Positions 7,102 to 13,358 of a DNA stretch of 13,406 bases are shown in pieces (position 1 is the stretch's first letter; each line of letters starts with the position of its first letter). This DNA comes from Chloroflexia bacterium. Lineage in GTDB: Bacteria > Chloroflexota > Chloroflexia > Thermomicrobiales > UBA6265. The stretch lies in assembly GCA_013698495.1 (NCBI GenBank), contig JACCUV010000060.1, positions 1-13,406 on the forward strand. Reading direction: 5' to 3'. Below the pieces are notes generated by a model, which did no database searches, was not told the DNA's origin, and saw only the letters and a program-made list of their open reading frames with translations. A program made the position numbers and the translations under genes.

Positions 7102-7126
7102 GTAGGGCTGCGGACCTCGTGACCCG
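7102..7126 (+). repeat. GTAGGGCG-family hairpin repeat, degenerate copy
   Basis: GTAGGGCTGCGGACCTCGTG followed by ACCCG. It aligns with the copies at 7166-7196 and 12822-12848. The second hairpin arm has decayed here (ACCC in place of TCCG). It starts 19 bases after the MgtC stop. Confidence 0.5.
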
Positions 7127-7165
7127 TGCACGCCCGTCAAGCTATTGGCGCTTTACCCCAAACGG

Positions 7166-7196
7166 CGGAGGGCCGCGGACTTCGTGTCCGCCCGCG
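7166..7196 (+). repeat. GTAGGGCG-family hairpin repeat with intact stem
   Basis: Contains the perfect hairpin GCGGAC (7175-7180), loop TTCGT, GTCCGC (7186-7191), preceded by GGAGGGCC and followed by CCGCGG. It lies between the convergent MgtC and methyltransferase genes, so it could also serve as a transcript end, but no T tract follows on either strand. Confidence 0.55.
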
Positions 7197-7299
7197 GTCA
7201 TCGAACCCATGGTGTAGGGCGTCGATTTGGTGGGCGGGCCGGTTTCCCCGCATTCGCCGCAACTCAGATCCCAATCAGATCCGGTTCTACCCCGCGCGA

Positions 7300-8130
7300 T
7301 CACTCCTCGTGTGGCGGCCGCTGACCCTGCATGTTCAACCGCCAGTAATCGAGCGTCCACGCCGGGTCGTCGCCACCCCCAAGGGCAACCATCTCGTCGA
7401 TGAACGCAACCCGCGGCCCGGTGCCCGGAATCCGCGCCAGGTGGGCGCCGAGTACGACCGTCGTCAGAAACTCGCGATAGGCTGATTCATCGTCCAACGT
7501 TACCGGCGCGTGGACCACCTCCGCCTCTGCGTGCATGAAACCAGCCGATCCGAGGCGCGCAACAGTGTCCCGCGCCCCGGCGAAATGCCACGGTCCATCC
7601 CACGGCCCCACGACTCTCGCGTACGGCTCCCGGCGCAATATCGCCAGGGCCCGGTTTGCGATCGTGGCGATGTTGGCGCCGCCTCCACATTGCGCAATCA
7701 GCCATCCACCCGGATTGAGCGTCTGGTAAATGCGCGCAAATAGAGCGGGATGATCCGTGATCCAATGAAAGGTCGCGGTGCTGAACACGAGGTCCGCTTC
7801 CGCCTCGAACGGCATCGCCAACAGATCGCACTGGATGAACCGCACCCGATCGCCGAACCGCGGCGAAAGAAACATCCTGGCTTGATCGAGCATGTTCGCC
7901 GATTGATCGAGGGCGATTACCCCTCCCTCCGGCAGGCGTTCGAGCAATCGCTCCGTCAAGCGACCCGTCCCGCATCCGGCGTCGATCACCATCTCGTCGC
8001 CACGAAGGGGAAGCCTCGCCAGCACCGCGTCGCCCCAATCGACATGGGGATTGGACACCCGGTGGTAGCTGGAGGCATCCCACTCTCTTGTTTCGGTAGT
8101 GGCGGGCGAATCCGACTCAACGTTTGTCAC
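7300..8130 (-). CDS. Class I SAM-dependent methyltransferase (trans-aconitate methyltransferase-like)
   Basis: A 276-residue soluble methyltransferase. SAM motif I is VIDAGCGTGRLTERLLERLP (48-67), the acidic ribose-binding residue is Asp75 in VIALDQSAN, motif II is QCDLLAMPFEAEADLVFSTA (100-119), followed by FHWITDHPALF and the post-motif LNPGGWLIAQCGGG (138-151). The WD near the N-terminus and FHWITDHPALF resemble trans-aconitate 2-methyltransferase and its relatives, but that group also includes many small-molecule O-methyltransferases, so the substrate is open. GTG 8130 is the start, with AAGGA about eight bases upstream. The C-terminal part (after about 190) probably forms the substrate lid and is the least conserved region. 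It is convergent with the MgtC-like gene and has no operon partner. Confidence 0.87.
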   Translation of the reverse strand: MTNVESDSPATTETREWDASSYHRVSNPHVDWGDAVLARLPLRGDEMVIDAGCGTGRLTERLLERLPEGGVIALDQSANMLDQARMFLSPRFGDRVRFIQCDLLAMPFEAEADLVFSTATFHWITDHPALFARIYQTLNPGGWLIAQCGGGANIATIANRALAILRREPYARVVGPWDGPWHFAGARDTVARLGSAGFMHAEAEVVHAPVTLDDESAYREFLTTVVLGAHLARIPGTGPRVAFIDEMVALGGGDDPAWTLDYWRLNMQGQRPPHEE

Positions 8131-8230
8131 GAAGCGTTCCTTTTTATCGTGAAGCGGGAGGACTCGTCTGGTACAGTCCGGATCACAGCGCGGCGCGCCC
8201 TGATCGGGCCGTTGCCATGCAAATACACGG

Positions 8231-8318
8231 TGTCATTCCGAACGATGCGTTGCCTGTCCGAACGACCAGATGTCATTCCGAATGACAACATAGGGGTACC
8301 GACGCAGGAGGAATCTTG
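8231..8318 (+). repeat. GTCATTC-family dispersed repeat cluster
   Basis: TGTCATTCCGAACGA (8231-8245) and TGTCATTCCGAATGA (8271-8285) are direct repeats 40 bases apart, with a partial unit TGTCCGAACGACC (8255-8267) between them. The second contains the palindrome GTCATT-CCG-AATGAC. The cluster ends with CCGACGCAGGAGGAATCTTG, shared with 578-597. It lies in the 283-base divergent gap between the methyltransferase and the small membrane protein; no gene and no strong promoter are visible there. Confidence 0.6.
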
Positions 8319-8413
8319 AAACTCCCAACAACTACCGGCGCCGAATCATCCGCCACGATCGTCACTCTACGGTTTGGCCGGCCTCCAGGAAAGGCGATGC
8401 ACAGGATGCGTCA

Positions 8414-8683
8414 ATGAGCGACCTGTTCAGGGACGAGCAACGGGATCGAGACGACGCCCGTCAATTGGCCGCGATCGCCCGCGAGAATCGGCTCAACATG
8501 AAGGCGCTGTTTTTCACCCTGGCGATCGTGATCGCGCCGTTTCTTGCCCTGCTCTTGAGTCTTGAATTAGCCCTGTTCGTACTCGCCGCGGGTTTGCTGT
8601 TCAGCACCGTGCTTACCTGGATTGGCGCCAAACAAATGGGTCCTGTCGCGCGGCCGCGTTGCTCAACTTCGGCGTCCTTCTGA
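8414..8683 (+). CDS. Small membrane protein, C-terminus altered by an apparent frameshift
   Basis: The open frame encodes 89 residues. A charged N-terminus (SDLFRDEQRDRDDARQLAAI) is followed by two hydrophobic segments, about residues 30-48 (KALFFTLAIVIAPFLALLLS) and 49-70 (ELALFVLAAGLLFSTVLTWI). After GAKQMGPVAR the frame becomes non-hydrophobic (PRCSTSASF) and stops. In the next frame the sequence continues as a clean hydrophobic segment to a TGA at 8724, so the original protein probably had about 103 residues and three membrane segments. ATG 8414 has AGGA seven bases upstream. I do not recognise the family. It is convergent with the acetyltransferase gene, and the restored stop lies four bases from that gene's stop. 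Confidence 0.65.
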   Translation: MSDLFRDEQRDRDDARQLAAIARENRLNMKALFFTLAIVIAPFLALLLSLELALFVLAAGLLFSTVLTWIGAKQMGPVARPRCSTSASF

Positions 8684-8724
8684 TGGTCGTGTTCATCCTC
8701 ATCCTCCAGATCATGGCGGAGTGA
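8650..8724 (+). pseudogene. Out-of-frame third membrane segment of the small membrane protein
   Basis: In this frame the codons read AAALLNFGVLLMVVFILILQ then IMAE and stop. It is a typical single membrane helix with a short tail and has no start of its own. Joining it to the upstream frame needs a shift of minus one near the GCGCGCGG run at 8646-8653. Either one base was lost there in the organism or during sequencing, or ribosomes slip there; the run is not a classic slippery heptamer, so loss of a base is the simpler reading. Confidence 0.55.
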
Positions 8725-8728
8725 GCGG

Positions 8729-9244
8729 TCAAAACCGGATGCGCCGGCCGGGGTTGACGCCGGAGGCAGTCCGATGCTTCTCCATCCGGATGCCGTGCCG
8801 ACCCCTGCCATAGTAATCGCGCGCGACGCCGTCGCGAGCGTACCCCTCGCGTTCGTAAAGAGCCTGGGCGCCGGTATTCCATTCTTCGACCATGAGCACG
8901 ATGTCCCCGGTCGGAACACGCGTTTCGATGCCGCGCAACAGCGCGGTGGCGACTCCCTGGCGGCGCACGGAGGGGGCCACGGCCAGATTCATGATCCGCA
9001 ACGCGCCGCGATGGCGATCGCCGATGATGCAGCCCGCCACCGTTGTCGCATCGGTGTGGGCCACCAGGAACACGACACCGGGAAACACCCGCAGGATGCC
9101 CAGTGCGGACAGACCGTAGGCCAACCCTGGCCGAAAAGAGGCCTTCTGGATCGCGGTGACTCCGCGAAGATCCCGCCACCTGGCGCGCCCGACGCGGACA
9201 CCATTTCCAGCATCTCCGGTATCGGACCGCCCGCTGTTCTGCAT
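8729..9244 (-). CDS. GNAT-family N-acetyltransferase (RimI-like)
   Basis: A 171-residue cytoplasmic acetyltransferase. Motif A, the acetyl-CoA pyrophosphate-binding loop, is NLAVAPSVRRQGVATALLRG (residues about 86-105, Q/RxxGxA type). Motif B follows as VLMVEEWNTGAQALYEREGY, and the tail ARDYYGRGRHGIRMEK resembles RimI, which acetylates protein N-termini. Many GNAT proteins of other specificity share these features, so the substrate is not assigned. ATG 9244 has GAGG four bases upstream. The gene starts 85 bases after the anti-sigma gene in the same direction and may be read from the sigma operon; I see no strong promoter in that gap. The extreme C-terminus (ASGVNPGRRIRF) is unconserved. Confidence 0.85.
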   Translation of the reverse strand: MQNSGRSDTGDAGNGVRVGRARWRDLRGVTAIQKASFRPGLAYGLSALGILRVFPGVVFLVAHTDATTVAGCIIGDRHRGALRIMNLAVAPSVRRQGVATALLRGIETRVPTGDIVLMVEEWNTGAQALYEREGYARDGVARDYYGRGRHGIRMEKHRTASGVNPGRRIRF

Positions 9245-9329
9245 CTTGCCTCATTCTCCGCAACGATTACGTGCGCAGAATGGTACGCGAGGTCGATTCG
9301 CTGGCGGGTTGCCGGGCGATGTTGCCGTG

Positions 9330-10148
9330 CTACGCGTCGGCGTCCGCTGGAGCCAGCTCGGCAACGAAGAACGGCGTGGTGGTTGGGGCCGGGCTGCCGT
9401 TTGGCGCGGGTTCAACCGTTATCGCAAACGCCGCGTATTCGTCCCGATTCGCGGCAAGGGCGAAAGTCGAGTCAACCATCACCCCCACTGGCCTGGGGCC
9501 CACGCCATCAATCAGCCAGACCTGGTAAATCTGGCCGTCCGGGGCGGCGGGCATGTTCTCGGTTTCCAGCACAAACAGTTGACGGTCCGGATCGTAGGTG
9601 AGTTCGGCGCTGAGATCGTCTACCGGTGTTGGCAGGGTGAGCTCAAAGGCGATCGTTTCCCGCCCCTCGAGATCATCGTCGGCGGCTTGCAGGAAAATCC
9701 GGTCAAGCATCACGCCGGCCAATACCGCAATCAGCAACGACGCGGCGAGGGCCCAGACGTAGTTGCGCCAACCCGGCGCCTTTTCGATTGGCGTGGGCGC
9801 TAGTTGGGTGCTGAACTCGAGTGGCCGCACTGTTTCACTCTCGGCGGACGAGGTCGTCGTCAATGGGAGGCCCGCCTCTCGCTGCTCGGTGTGCGGTGTC
9901 GCCCGGACCGCTTGCTCAATTCGGCCGCGCAAACCGGGCGAGGGCTCCCGCTCATCGGTGAGCAACGGCAGGACGCCCGCAATCACGCGCAACTGGGCCA
10001 GCTCGGCGCGCGCCGCGTCTGACGTCGCCAAGTAGGCCATAAGGCCGGATGCTTCCTCGGCCGTAAGCGTGCCGAAGGCGGCAGCGCCCAGGAGCGATTC
10101 GATGTCCATCTCGGATCGGTCGTTGACCGAGGAACCCTCTGAAGTCAT
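9330..10148 (-). CDS. RskA-type membrane anti-sigma factor
   Basis: A 272-residue protein. Residues 14-85 form the sigma-binding region (DIESLLGAAAFGTLTAEEAS, then helices ending GLRGRIEQAV). It has no HxxxCxxC zinc motif. One membrane helix spans about 130-149 (YVWALAASLLIAVLAGVMLD). The rest is an extracytoplasmic anti-sigma-K domain with IYQVWLIDGVGPRPVGVM and FAITVEPAPNGSPAPTTTPF, characteristic of the RskA family. The expected role is to hold the neighbouring sigma factor at the membrane until a signal triggers release by proteolysis or conformational change. ATG 10148 lies one base after the sigma gene's TGA and shares its ribosome site GGAGGTGGG, giving translational coupling and matched amounts. 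A longer frame to 10214 is rejected because it overlaps the sigma gene. Confidence 0.9.
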   Translation of the reverse strand: MTSEGSSVNDRSEMDIESLLGAAAFGTLTAEEASGLMAYLATSDAARAELAQLRVIAGVLPLLTDEREPSPGLRGRIEQAVRATPHTEQREAGLPLTTTSSAESETVRPLEFSTQLAPTPIEKAPGWRNYVWALAASLLIAVLAGVMLDRIFLQAADDDLEGRETIAFELTLPTPVDDLSAELTYDPDRQLFVLETENMPAAPDGQIYQVWLIDGVGPRPVGVMVDSTFALAANRDEYAAFAITVEPAPNGSPAPTTTPFFVAELAPADADA

Positions 10149-10149
10149 C

Positions 10150-10764
10150 TCATCCCACCTCCGTTCGGAAGTGGCCGCGGTCGACATCGTGATCGAGTCC
10201 GTCTGGCGACACATATTGGTCGACCAGCACGGTTCGCAATTTTCTCAGGCCCAGGCGCATCCGACCTTTGATCGTGCCCAGCGGAGTCTGTTCCTGCTCC
10301 GCAATTTCACCGTGGGACAGTCCCTCGAAAAATGCAAGCTCAATCGCCCGGCGTTGATCCTGGGGCAGCGTCGCCACTGCCGAGCGCATTGCTTCCTGCG
10401 TCAGGTTGGCGGAGACATCATTCCACACGTCGGGGACAGAAAGTCGATGCTCGGCGTCCTCAAGCGGAACGTGCGCCGGTTTGTGATCGATATCACGTCT
10501 TCGTATGTCAATAGAACGATTGTGCACGATAGTCATCAGCCATCCGCGAACATTGCTGCCGCGGGATATGTCGAACGAGGCGGCGCGATTCCATACCTGT
10601 AGATAGGCATCCTGCACAGCCTCTTCTGCAAGTGACGGGTTCCCCAATATCCGGTACGCGAGTCCGAACGCCAGCCGATTGTATCGGTCGTACAGTGACA
10701 TCAACGCGTCGGCGTCGCCTTGCGCTGTTGCCTGGATAAAGTCGATGTCGTTCTGTTCCGGCAC
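10150..10764 (-). CDS. ECF-type RNA polymerase sigma factor (SigK-like)
   Basis: A 204-residue sigma factor. Region 2 covers about 18-90: ADALMSLYDRYNRLAFGLAY, the AEEAVQDAYLQVWNRA core-binding segment and GWLMTIVHNRSIDIRRR for -10 recognition. Region 4 covers about 122-180, with LPQDQRRAIELAFFEGLSHG and the helix-turn-helix EIAEQEQTPLGTIKGRMRLG for -35 recognition. The immediately downstream RskA-type gene supports placement near SigK-type ECF factors. GTG 10764 is preferred because the protein then begins right before region 2 like its relatives; ATG 10821 would add 19 unconserved residues and starts three bases after a stable hairpin that would hide a ribosome site. The regulon cannot be read from this window. 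Confidence 0.88.
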   Translation of the reverse strand: MPEQNDIDFIQATAQGDADALMSLYDRYNRLAFGLAYRILGNPSLAEEAVQDAYLQVWNRAASFDISRGSNVRGWLMTIVHNRSIDIRRRDIDHKPAHVPLEDAEHRLSVPDVWNDVSANLTQEAMRSAVATLPQDQRRAIELAFFEGLSHGEIAEQEQTPLGTIKGRMRLGLRKLRTVLVDQYVSPDGLDHDVDRGHFRTEVG

Positions 10765-10791
10765 CGCGTCCCAAACTCTCCAACAAACGGT

Positions 10792-10820
10792 TAGACGTGC
10801 AACCGATGCTGTTTGGATCA
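10792..10820 (-). promoter_or_regulatory. Candidate ECF autoregulatory promoter
   Basis: On the minus strand TGATCC (10820-10815) is followed by 17 bases and CGTCTA (10797-10792). CGTC-type -10 elements are common at ECF-dependent promoters and many ECF factors drive their own gene. Transcription would start near 10785, about 20 bases before GTG 10764. The -35 is only a loose fit to known ECF elements. Confidence 0.25.
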
Positions 10821-10823
10821 TTG

Positions 10824-10850
10824 CCGGAGCGGAATGGTTCTTCGCTCCGG
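10824..10850 (-). other. Perfect 8-bp hairpin upstream of the sigma gene
   Basis: CCGGAGCG (10824-10831 as its complement) and CGCTCCGG (10843-10850) form a perfect stem with an 11-base loop, three bases before the alternative ATG 10821. It could end transcription from upstream or be a protein-binding dyad; no T tract follows. Confidence 0.4.
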
Positions 10851-10898
10851 TAGATCGTCGATGATCGAAGGATGGCTTGCGCCAAGTTTAGCGGCGAT

Positions 10899-10927
10899 CC
10901 GGCCTGCTGTACAGGCAGGAGGGCCGG
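10899..10927 (-). terminator. Bulged GC-rich hairpin after the 92-residue ORF
   Basis: CCGG plus CCTGC (10899-10907) pair with GCAGG (10915-10919) and CCGG (10924-10927) around a 7-base loop, leaving a 4-base bulge. It lies about 75 bases past the stop of the 92-residue gene and upstream of the sigma gene. There is no T tract on the minus strand, so terminator function is tentative. Confidence 0.35.
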
Positions 10928-11000
10928 TTTCGGAGATGACGTCGCGTTGTGTTGCCCCTGGTGGGCCTTGCGTCCTGGCGACGAAACGGCGCCGACCGTG

Positions 11001-11279
11001 CTATGCGTCGCCCTCGGCGATCTGGTCGCGCGCCGCGCTGCTTTGCACCGAACCGGTGCTCAACTTGCCAAGCGTGCAGACAACAGTGGTGTACACCCCA
11101 CCCTGGCCATCCGGCGTCACCGAAACATCGCGCACGCGCAGGTTGGAGTACGGCGAACCGGAGCGGTCCTTGCCCAGCCACGAGTTCACGGCATCCATCG
11201 CGCCGCCCGCATCGCGTGCCGAGTCGGCCGAATGGAAGAGGAAGACACGTGTATCCGCCGGAGAGAGATCGAACGCCAT
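11001..11279 (-). CDS. Hypothetical 92-residue protein
   Basis: I do not recognise the family. The protein looks real: ATG 11279 has AAGGG nine bases upstream, and the sequence alternates hydrophobic and polar residues like a small alpha/beta domain. Residues 10-70 contain RVFLFHSADSARDAGGAMDA, then VNSWLGKDRSG, YSNLRVRDVSVTPDGQGG and VYTTVVCTLG. There is no signal peptide or membrane segment. The last 20 residues are Ser/Ala/Gln-rich and probably disordered. It is divergent from purD, sharing a 213-base upstream region, and lies upstream of the sigma operon in the same direction, separated from it by two hairpins. A TATACT on the minus strand about 110 bases upstream could be a -10 element but has no good -35. 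Confidence 0.6.
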   Translation of the reverse strand: MAFDLSPADTRVFLFHSADSARDAGGAMDAVNSWLGKDRSGSPYSNLRVRDVSVTPDGQGGVYTTVVCTLGKLSTGSVQSSAARDQIAEGDA

Positions 11280-11492
11280 TCTGGACTACCCTTTCGATGC
11301 CGGCTCCATCGTCTGGAGATCGGCTGGTCTTCGGCAAGCGAATTCATGCGAACGGGCCGCTCTGGCCATTCCCGAGAGAGTATACGGCGAGGCGCCTGTT
11401 GTTGCCGCGCTCGGAGTGCTGGGCCGGTAGCGACCTTGTACCATGCGTCCATCGAGTATCCGTTCGGATTGCGCATTTGGAAGGAACAATAC

Positions 11493-12797
11493 GTGACCGC
11501 TCGAGTACTGGTGATCGGTCGGGGCGGACGCGAGCACGCGATCGTCTGGAAGCTGGCTCGAAGCGCCCACATTGGCGAAATCCTCTGCGCTCCTGGGAAT
11601 CCGGGCATCGACGAACTTGCCGAGTGTGTGCAAATAAACGTCACCGATCTAGACGGCATCGTCCGCCTGGCTACCGATCGGCGAGTCGATCTCGTGGTCG
11701 TCGGTCCCGAGGACCCGCTGGCGGCCGGGTTGGCCGGCATACTCGATGCCGCCGGCATCCCGGTATTTGGGCATACCGCCGCCGCGGCGCGGATCGAAAG
11801 CAGCAAGTCGTGGTCGAAGGTGCTGATGGCCTCGACCGGGATCCCTACCGCCCGCTCGATTGTCGCCACTGACCCTGCCTCCGGACGACGCGCGATCGCC
11901 GAGATCGGCGGCGGCGGCCCGGTCGTGATCAAGGCCGATGGCCTCGCCGCCGGCAAGGGCGTCGTCGTCGCCAATGACCGCGCCGAGGCCGAGGCCGCCC
12001 TTGCCTCGTTCATGTCCGAAGGGGCCCCTGGCAAGGCCGGAACCACCGTCGTGATCGAGGAGCGTCTGACCGGTCCAGAGGTCTCGATCATGCTCCTGAC
12101 AGACGGCCAGGATGTTCGGATCCTGGCCCCGTCGTGCGACCACAAACGCGCCTTCGACGGCGATCTGGGACCGAACACCGGGGGAATGGGGGTCTACACG
12201 CCAACGGCCCGGATCGACCAGGCGACGATGGCCCGGATCGAGGAGACGATCGTGCTGCCCGCCGTGCGCGAGATGGCGCGTCGTGGCTCTCCCTTGCGCG
12301 GCGTCCTCTATCCCGGCCTGATCCTCACCAGCGACGGTCCCAGGGTGATCGAGTTCAATTGCCGCTTTGGCGATCCCGAAACGCAAGTCGTGCTGCCCAC
12401 GACTCCCGAGGATCTCGGGGAGTGGTCGCTCGCCGTCGCCCACGGGTCGTTGCGCCACACCCCCCAGCCGTCAAGTTCCGGGGCGGCAGTCGGCATCGCT
12501 CTTGCCTCCCGCGGCTATCCCGGCCCGTATCGGAGCGGGTTCCCGATCCATGGTCTGGAAACCGCTGCCAGCGACCCCGACGTAATTGTCTTCCACGCCG
12601 GAACGGCCAGATTGGATCGCGGCGAAATCGTCACGGCGGGGGGCAGGGTGCTGACGGTGGTGGGGCTGGGTCCGGATGTCGTCAGCGCCCGCGCCAAGGC
12701 ATACCAGGCCGCGGGAGAGATTTCGTTCGAAGGGTGCTGGATGCGCAGGGATATTGCGGCTACGGAGTCGCAAAAGCCGGGTCAACACGAAGGTTGA
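11493..12797 (+). CDS. purD: Phosphoribosylamine--glycine ligase (GAR synthetase)
   Basis: A 434-residue ATP-grasp enzyme joining glycine to 5-phosphoribosylamine, the second step of de novo purine synthesis, in the cytoplasm. The N-terminal domain starts RVLVIGRGGREHAIVWKLA and has CAPGNPGI and VVVGPEDPLAAGLA. The ATP-grasp core has VVIKADGLAAGKGVVVA (144-160), DHKRAFDGDLGPNTGGMGVY (216-235) and the metal/substrate motif VIEFNCRFGDPETQVVLP (285-302). The C-terminal domain (about 330-420) is complete. Residue 215 is Cys where relatives usually have Gln before DHKR. GTG 11493 is supported by GGAAGGA seven bases upstream; the upstream extension of the frame is not protein-like. No other purine gene is adjacent. 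A TACCAT at 11438-11443 could be its -10 but lacks a good -35. Confidence 0.96.
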   Translation: MTARVLVIGRGGREHAIVWKLARSAHIGEILCAPGNPGIDELAECVQINVTDLDGIVRLATDRRVDLVVVGPEDPLAAGLAGILDAAGIPVFGHTAAAARIESSKSWSKVLMASTGIPTARSIVATDPASGRRAIAEIGGGGPVVIKADGLAAGKGVVVANDRAEAEAALASFMSEGAPGKAGTTVVIEERLTGPEVSIMLLTDGQDVRILAPSCDHKRAFDGDLGPNTGGMGVYTPTARIDQATMARIEETIVLPAVREMARRGSPLRGVLYPGLILTSDGPRVIEFNCRFGDPETQVVLPTTPEDLGEWSLAVAHGSLRHTPQPSSSGAAVGIALASRGYPGPYRSGFPIHGLETAASDPDVIVFHAGTARLDRGEIVTAGGRVLTVVGLGPDVVSARAKAYQAAGEISFEGCWMRRDIAATESQKPGQHEG

Positions 12798-12810
12798 CTC
12801 CTACCCGTAA

Positions 12811-12852
12811 CGGAGTGGTTCGTAGGGGCGAACCTCCGTGTTCGTCCGTTTT
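12811..12852 (+). terminator. Hairpin repeat (GTAGGGCG family) downstream of purD
   Basis: GGTTCG (12817-12822) pairs with CGAACC (12829-12834), extended by CGGA/TCCG across a 2-base bulge. An alternative stem CGAAC (12829-12833) / GTTCG (12840-12844) competes with it, and TTTT follows at 12849-12852. It begins 14 bases after purD's stop. The segment 12822-12848 is a copy of the dispersed repeat also at 7102 and 7166, so the purD terminator seems to be supplied by a repeat. Confidence 0.45.
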
Positions 12853-12951
12853 GCATGCCTGGAGTGTATTGGTTTCGCCACGACTTCCACCGCGAACACC
12901 GAAACGACACCCAATAGGATGTCGTCGTCCGCTAACTTTAATACATGTGGG

Positions 12952-13022
12952 AGGCGCCAGCCGGATTCGAACCGGCGATCAGGGTTTTGCAGACCCATGC
13001 CTTACCGCTTGGCTATGGCGCC
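12952..13022 (-). tRNA. tRNA-Cys (anticodon GCA)
   Basis: A 71-base cloverleaf. Acceptor arms GGCGCCA/TGGCGCC pair fully, with U73 as discriminator as expected for Cys. The D arm is GCC/GGC with GG in the loop, the anticodon loop is CTGCAAA (GCA), the variable loop is four bases, and the T arm is GCCGG-TTCGAAT-CCGGC. The first anticodon-stem pair is a T-T mismatch. CCA is not encoded: CCC follows, so it must be added after transcription. Confidence 0.96.
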
Positions 13023-13091
13023 GGGCAGCCGCGCGGCCACCTGATGCCGCCATCCGCGCCGTCGTGTTGAGCGCAGAGTGTACCACGACAA

Positions 13092-13119
13092 ACGGGGGCA
13101 ATATCTGCAATGCCCCCGT
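13092..13119 (-). terminator. Intrinsic-type terminator after the 64-residue gene
   Basis: ACGGGGGCA and TGCCCCCGT form a perfect 9-bp stem around a 10-base loop (13101-13110). On the minus strand the stem is followed by TTGTCG, giving a short T-rich run (GTTTGT with the last stem base). It lies 31 bases beyond the stop of the 64-residue gene and before the tRNA, so it should separate that operon from tRNA-Cys. Confidence 0.55.
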
Positions 13120-13149
13120 CGATCGATGCGTCTCATACCGCGCCACAGA

Positions 13150-13344
13150 TCAACGCGTTCGATTGAATTCTGGCGATCCCAAACCCTCATCCACCTTGCC
13201 ACGCAGGGCTTCGCCGAAAAGAATGAGCTGGATCCCAACGCGACGTCTGAGAGGACGGGAACCGAATCGTCCCCGATACGCCTCGTGCCGGTACCGAACT
13301 TGCTTGTCCCGAATCTCCTGCGTCAGTTCAACCGAGTACATCAT
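13150..13344 (-). CDS. Hypothetical 64-residue basic protein
   Basis: I do not recognise the family. The start is well supported: GGGAG lies six bases before ATG 13344, itself followed by a second ATG. The sequence is helical and basic: MMYSVELTQEIRDKQVRYRH, EAYRGRFGSRPLRRRVG, then a short hydrophobic stretch IQLILFGEALRG and a variable tail. The Arg cluster could contact nucleic acid or acidic lipid, but that is only a possibility. It follows the upstream gene's stop by 14 bases and ends before a terminator, so it is the last gene of a minus-strand operon. Confidence 0.65.
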   Translation of the reverse strand: MMYSVELTQEIRDKQVRYRHEAYRGRFGSRPLRRRVGIQLILFGEALRGKVDEGLGSPEFNRTR

Positions 13345-13358
13345 CGCAATCTCCCTTT

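Noticed and set aside
8231..8285. CRISPR array suggested by direct repeats 40 bases apart
   Set aside because: Only two short units plus a partial one, no regular spacers, and matching sequence elsewhere in the window shows a dispersed repeat.
8374..8565. 63-codon frame overlapping the start of the small membrane protein
   Set aside because: Arg/Gly-rich, poor ribosome site, and overlaps a hydrophobic coding frame with a better start.
10872..11492. N-terminal extension of purD by 207 codons
   Set aside because: The extension has no domain character, overlaps the 92-residue gene, and a good ribosome site and the normal family N-terminus are at GTG 11493.
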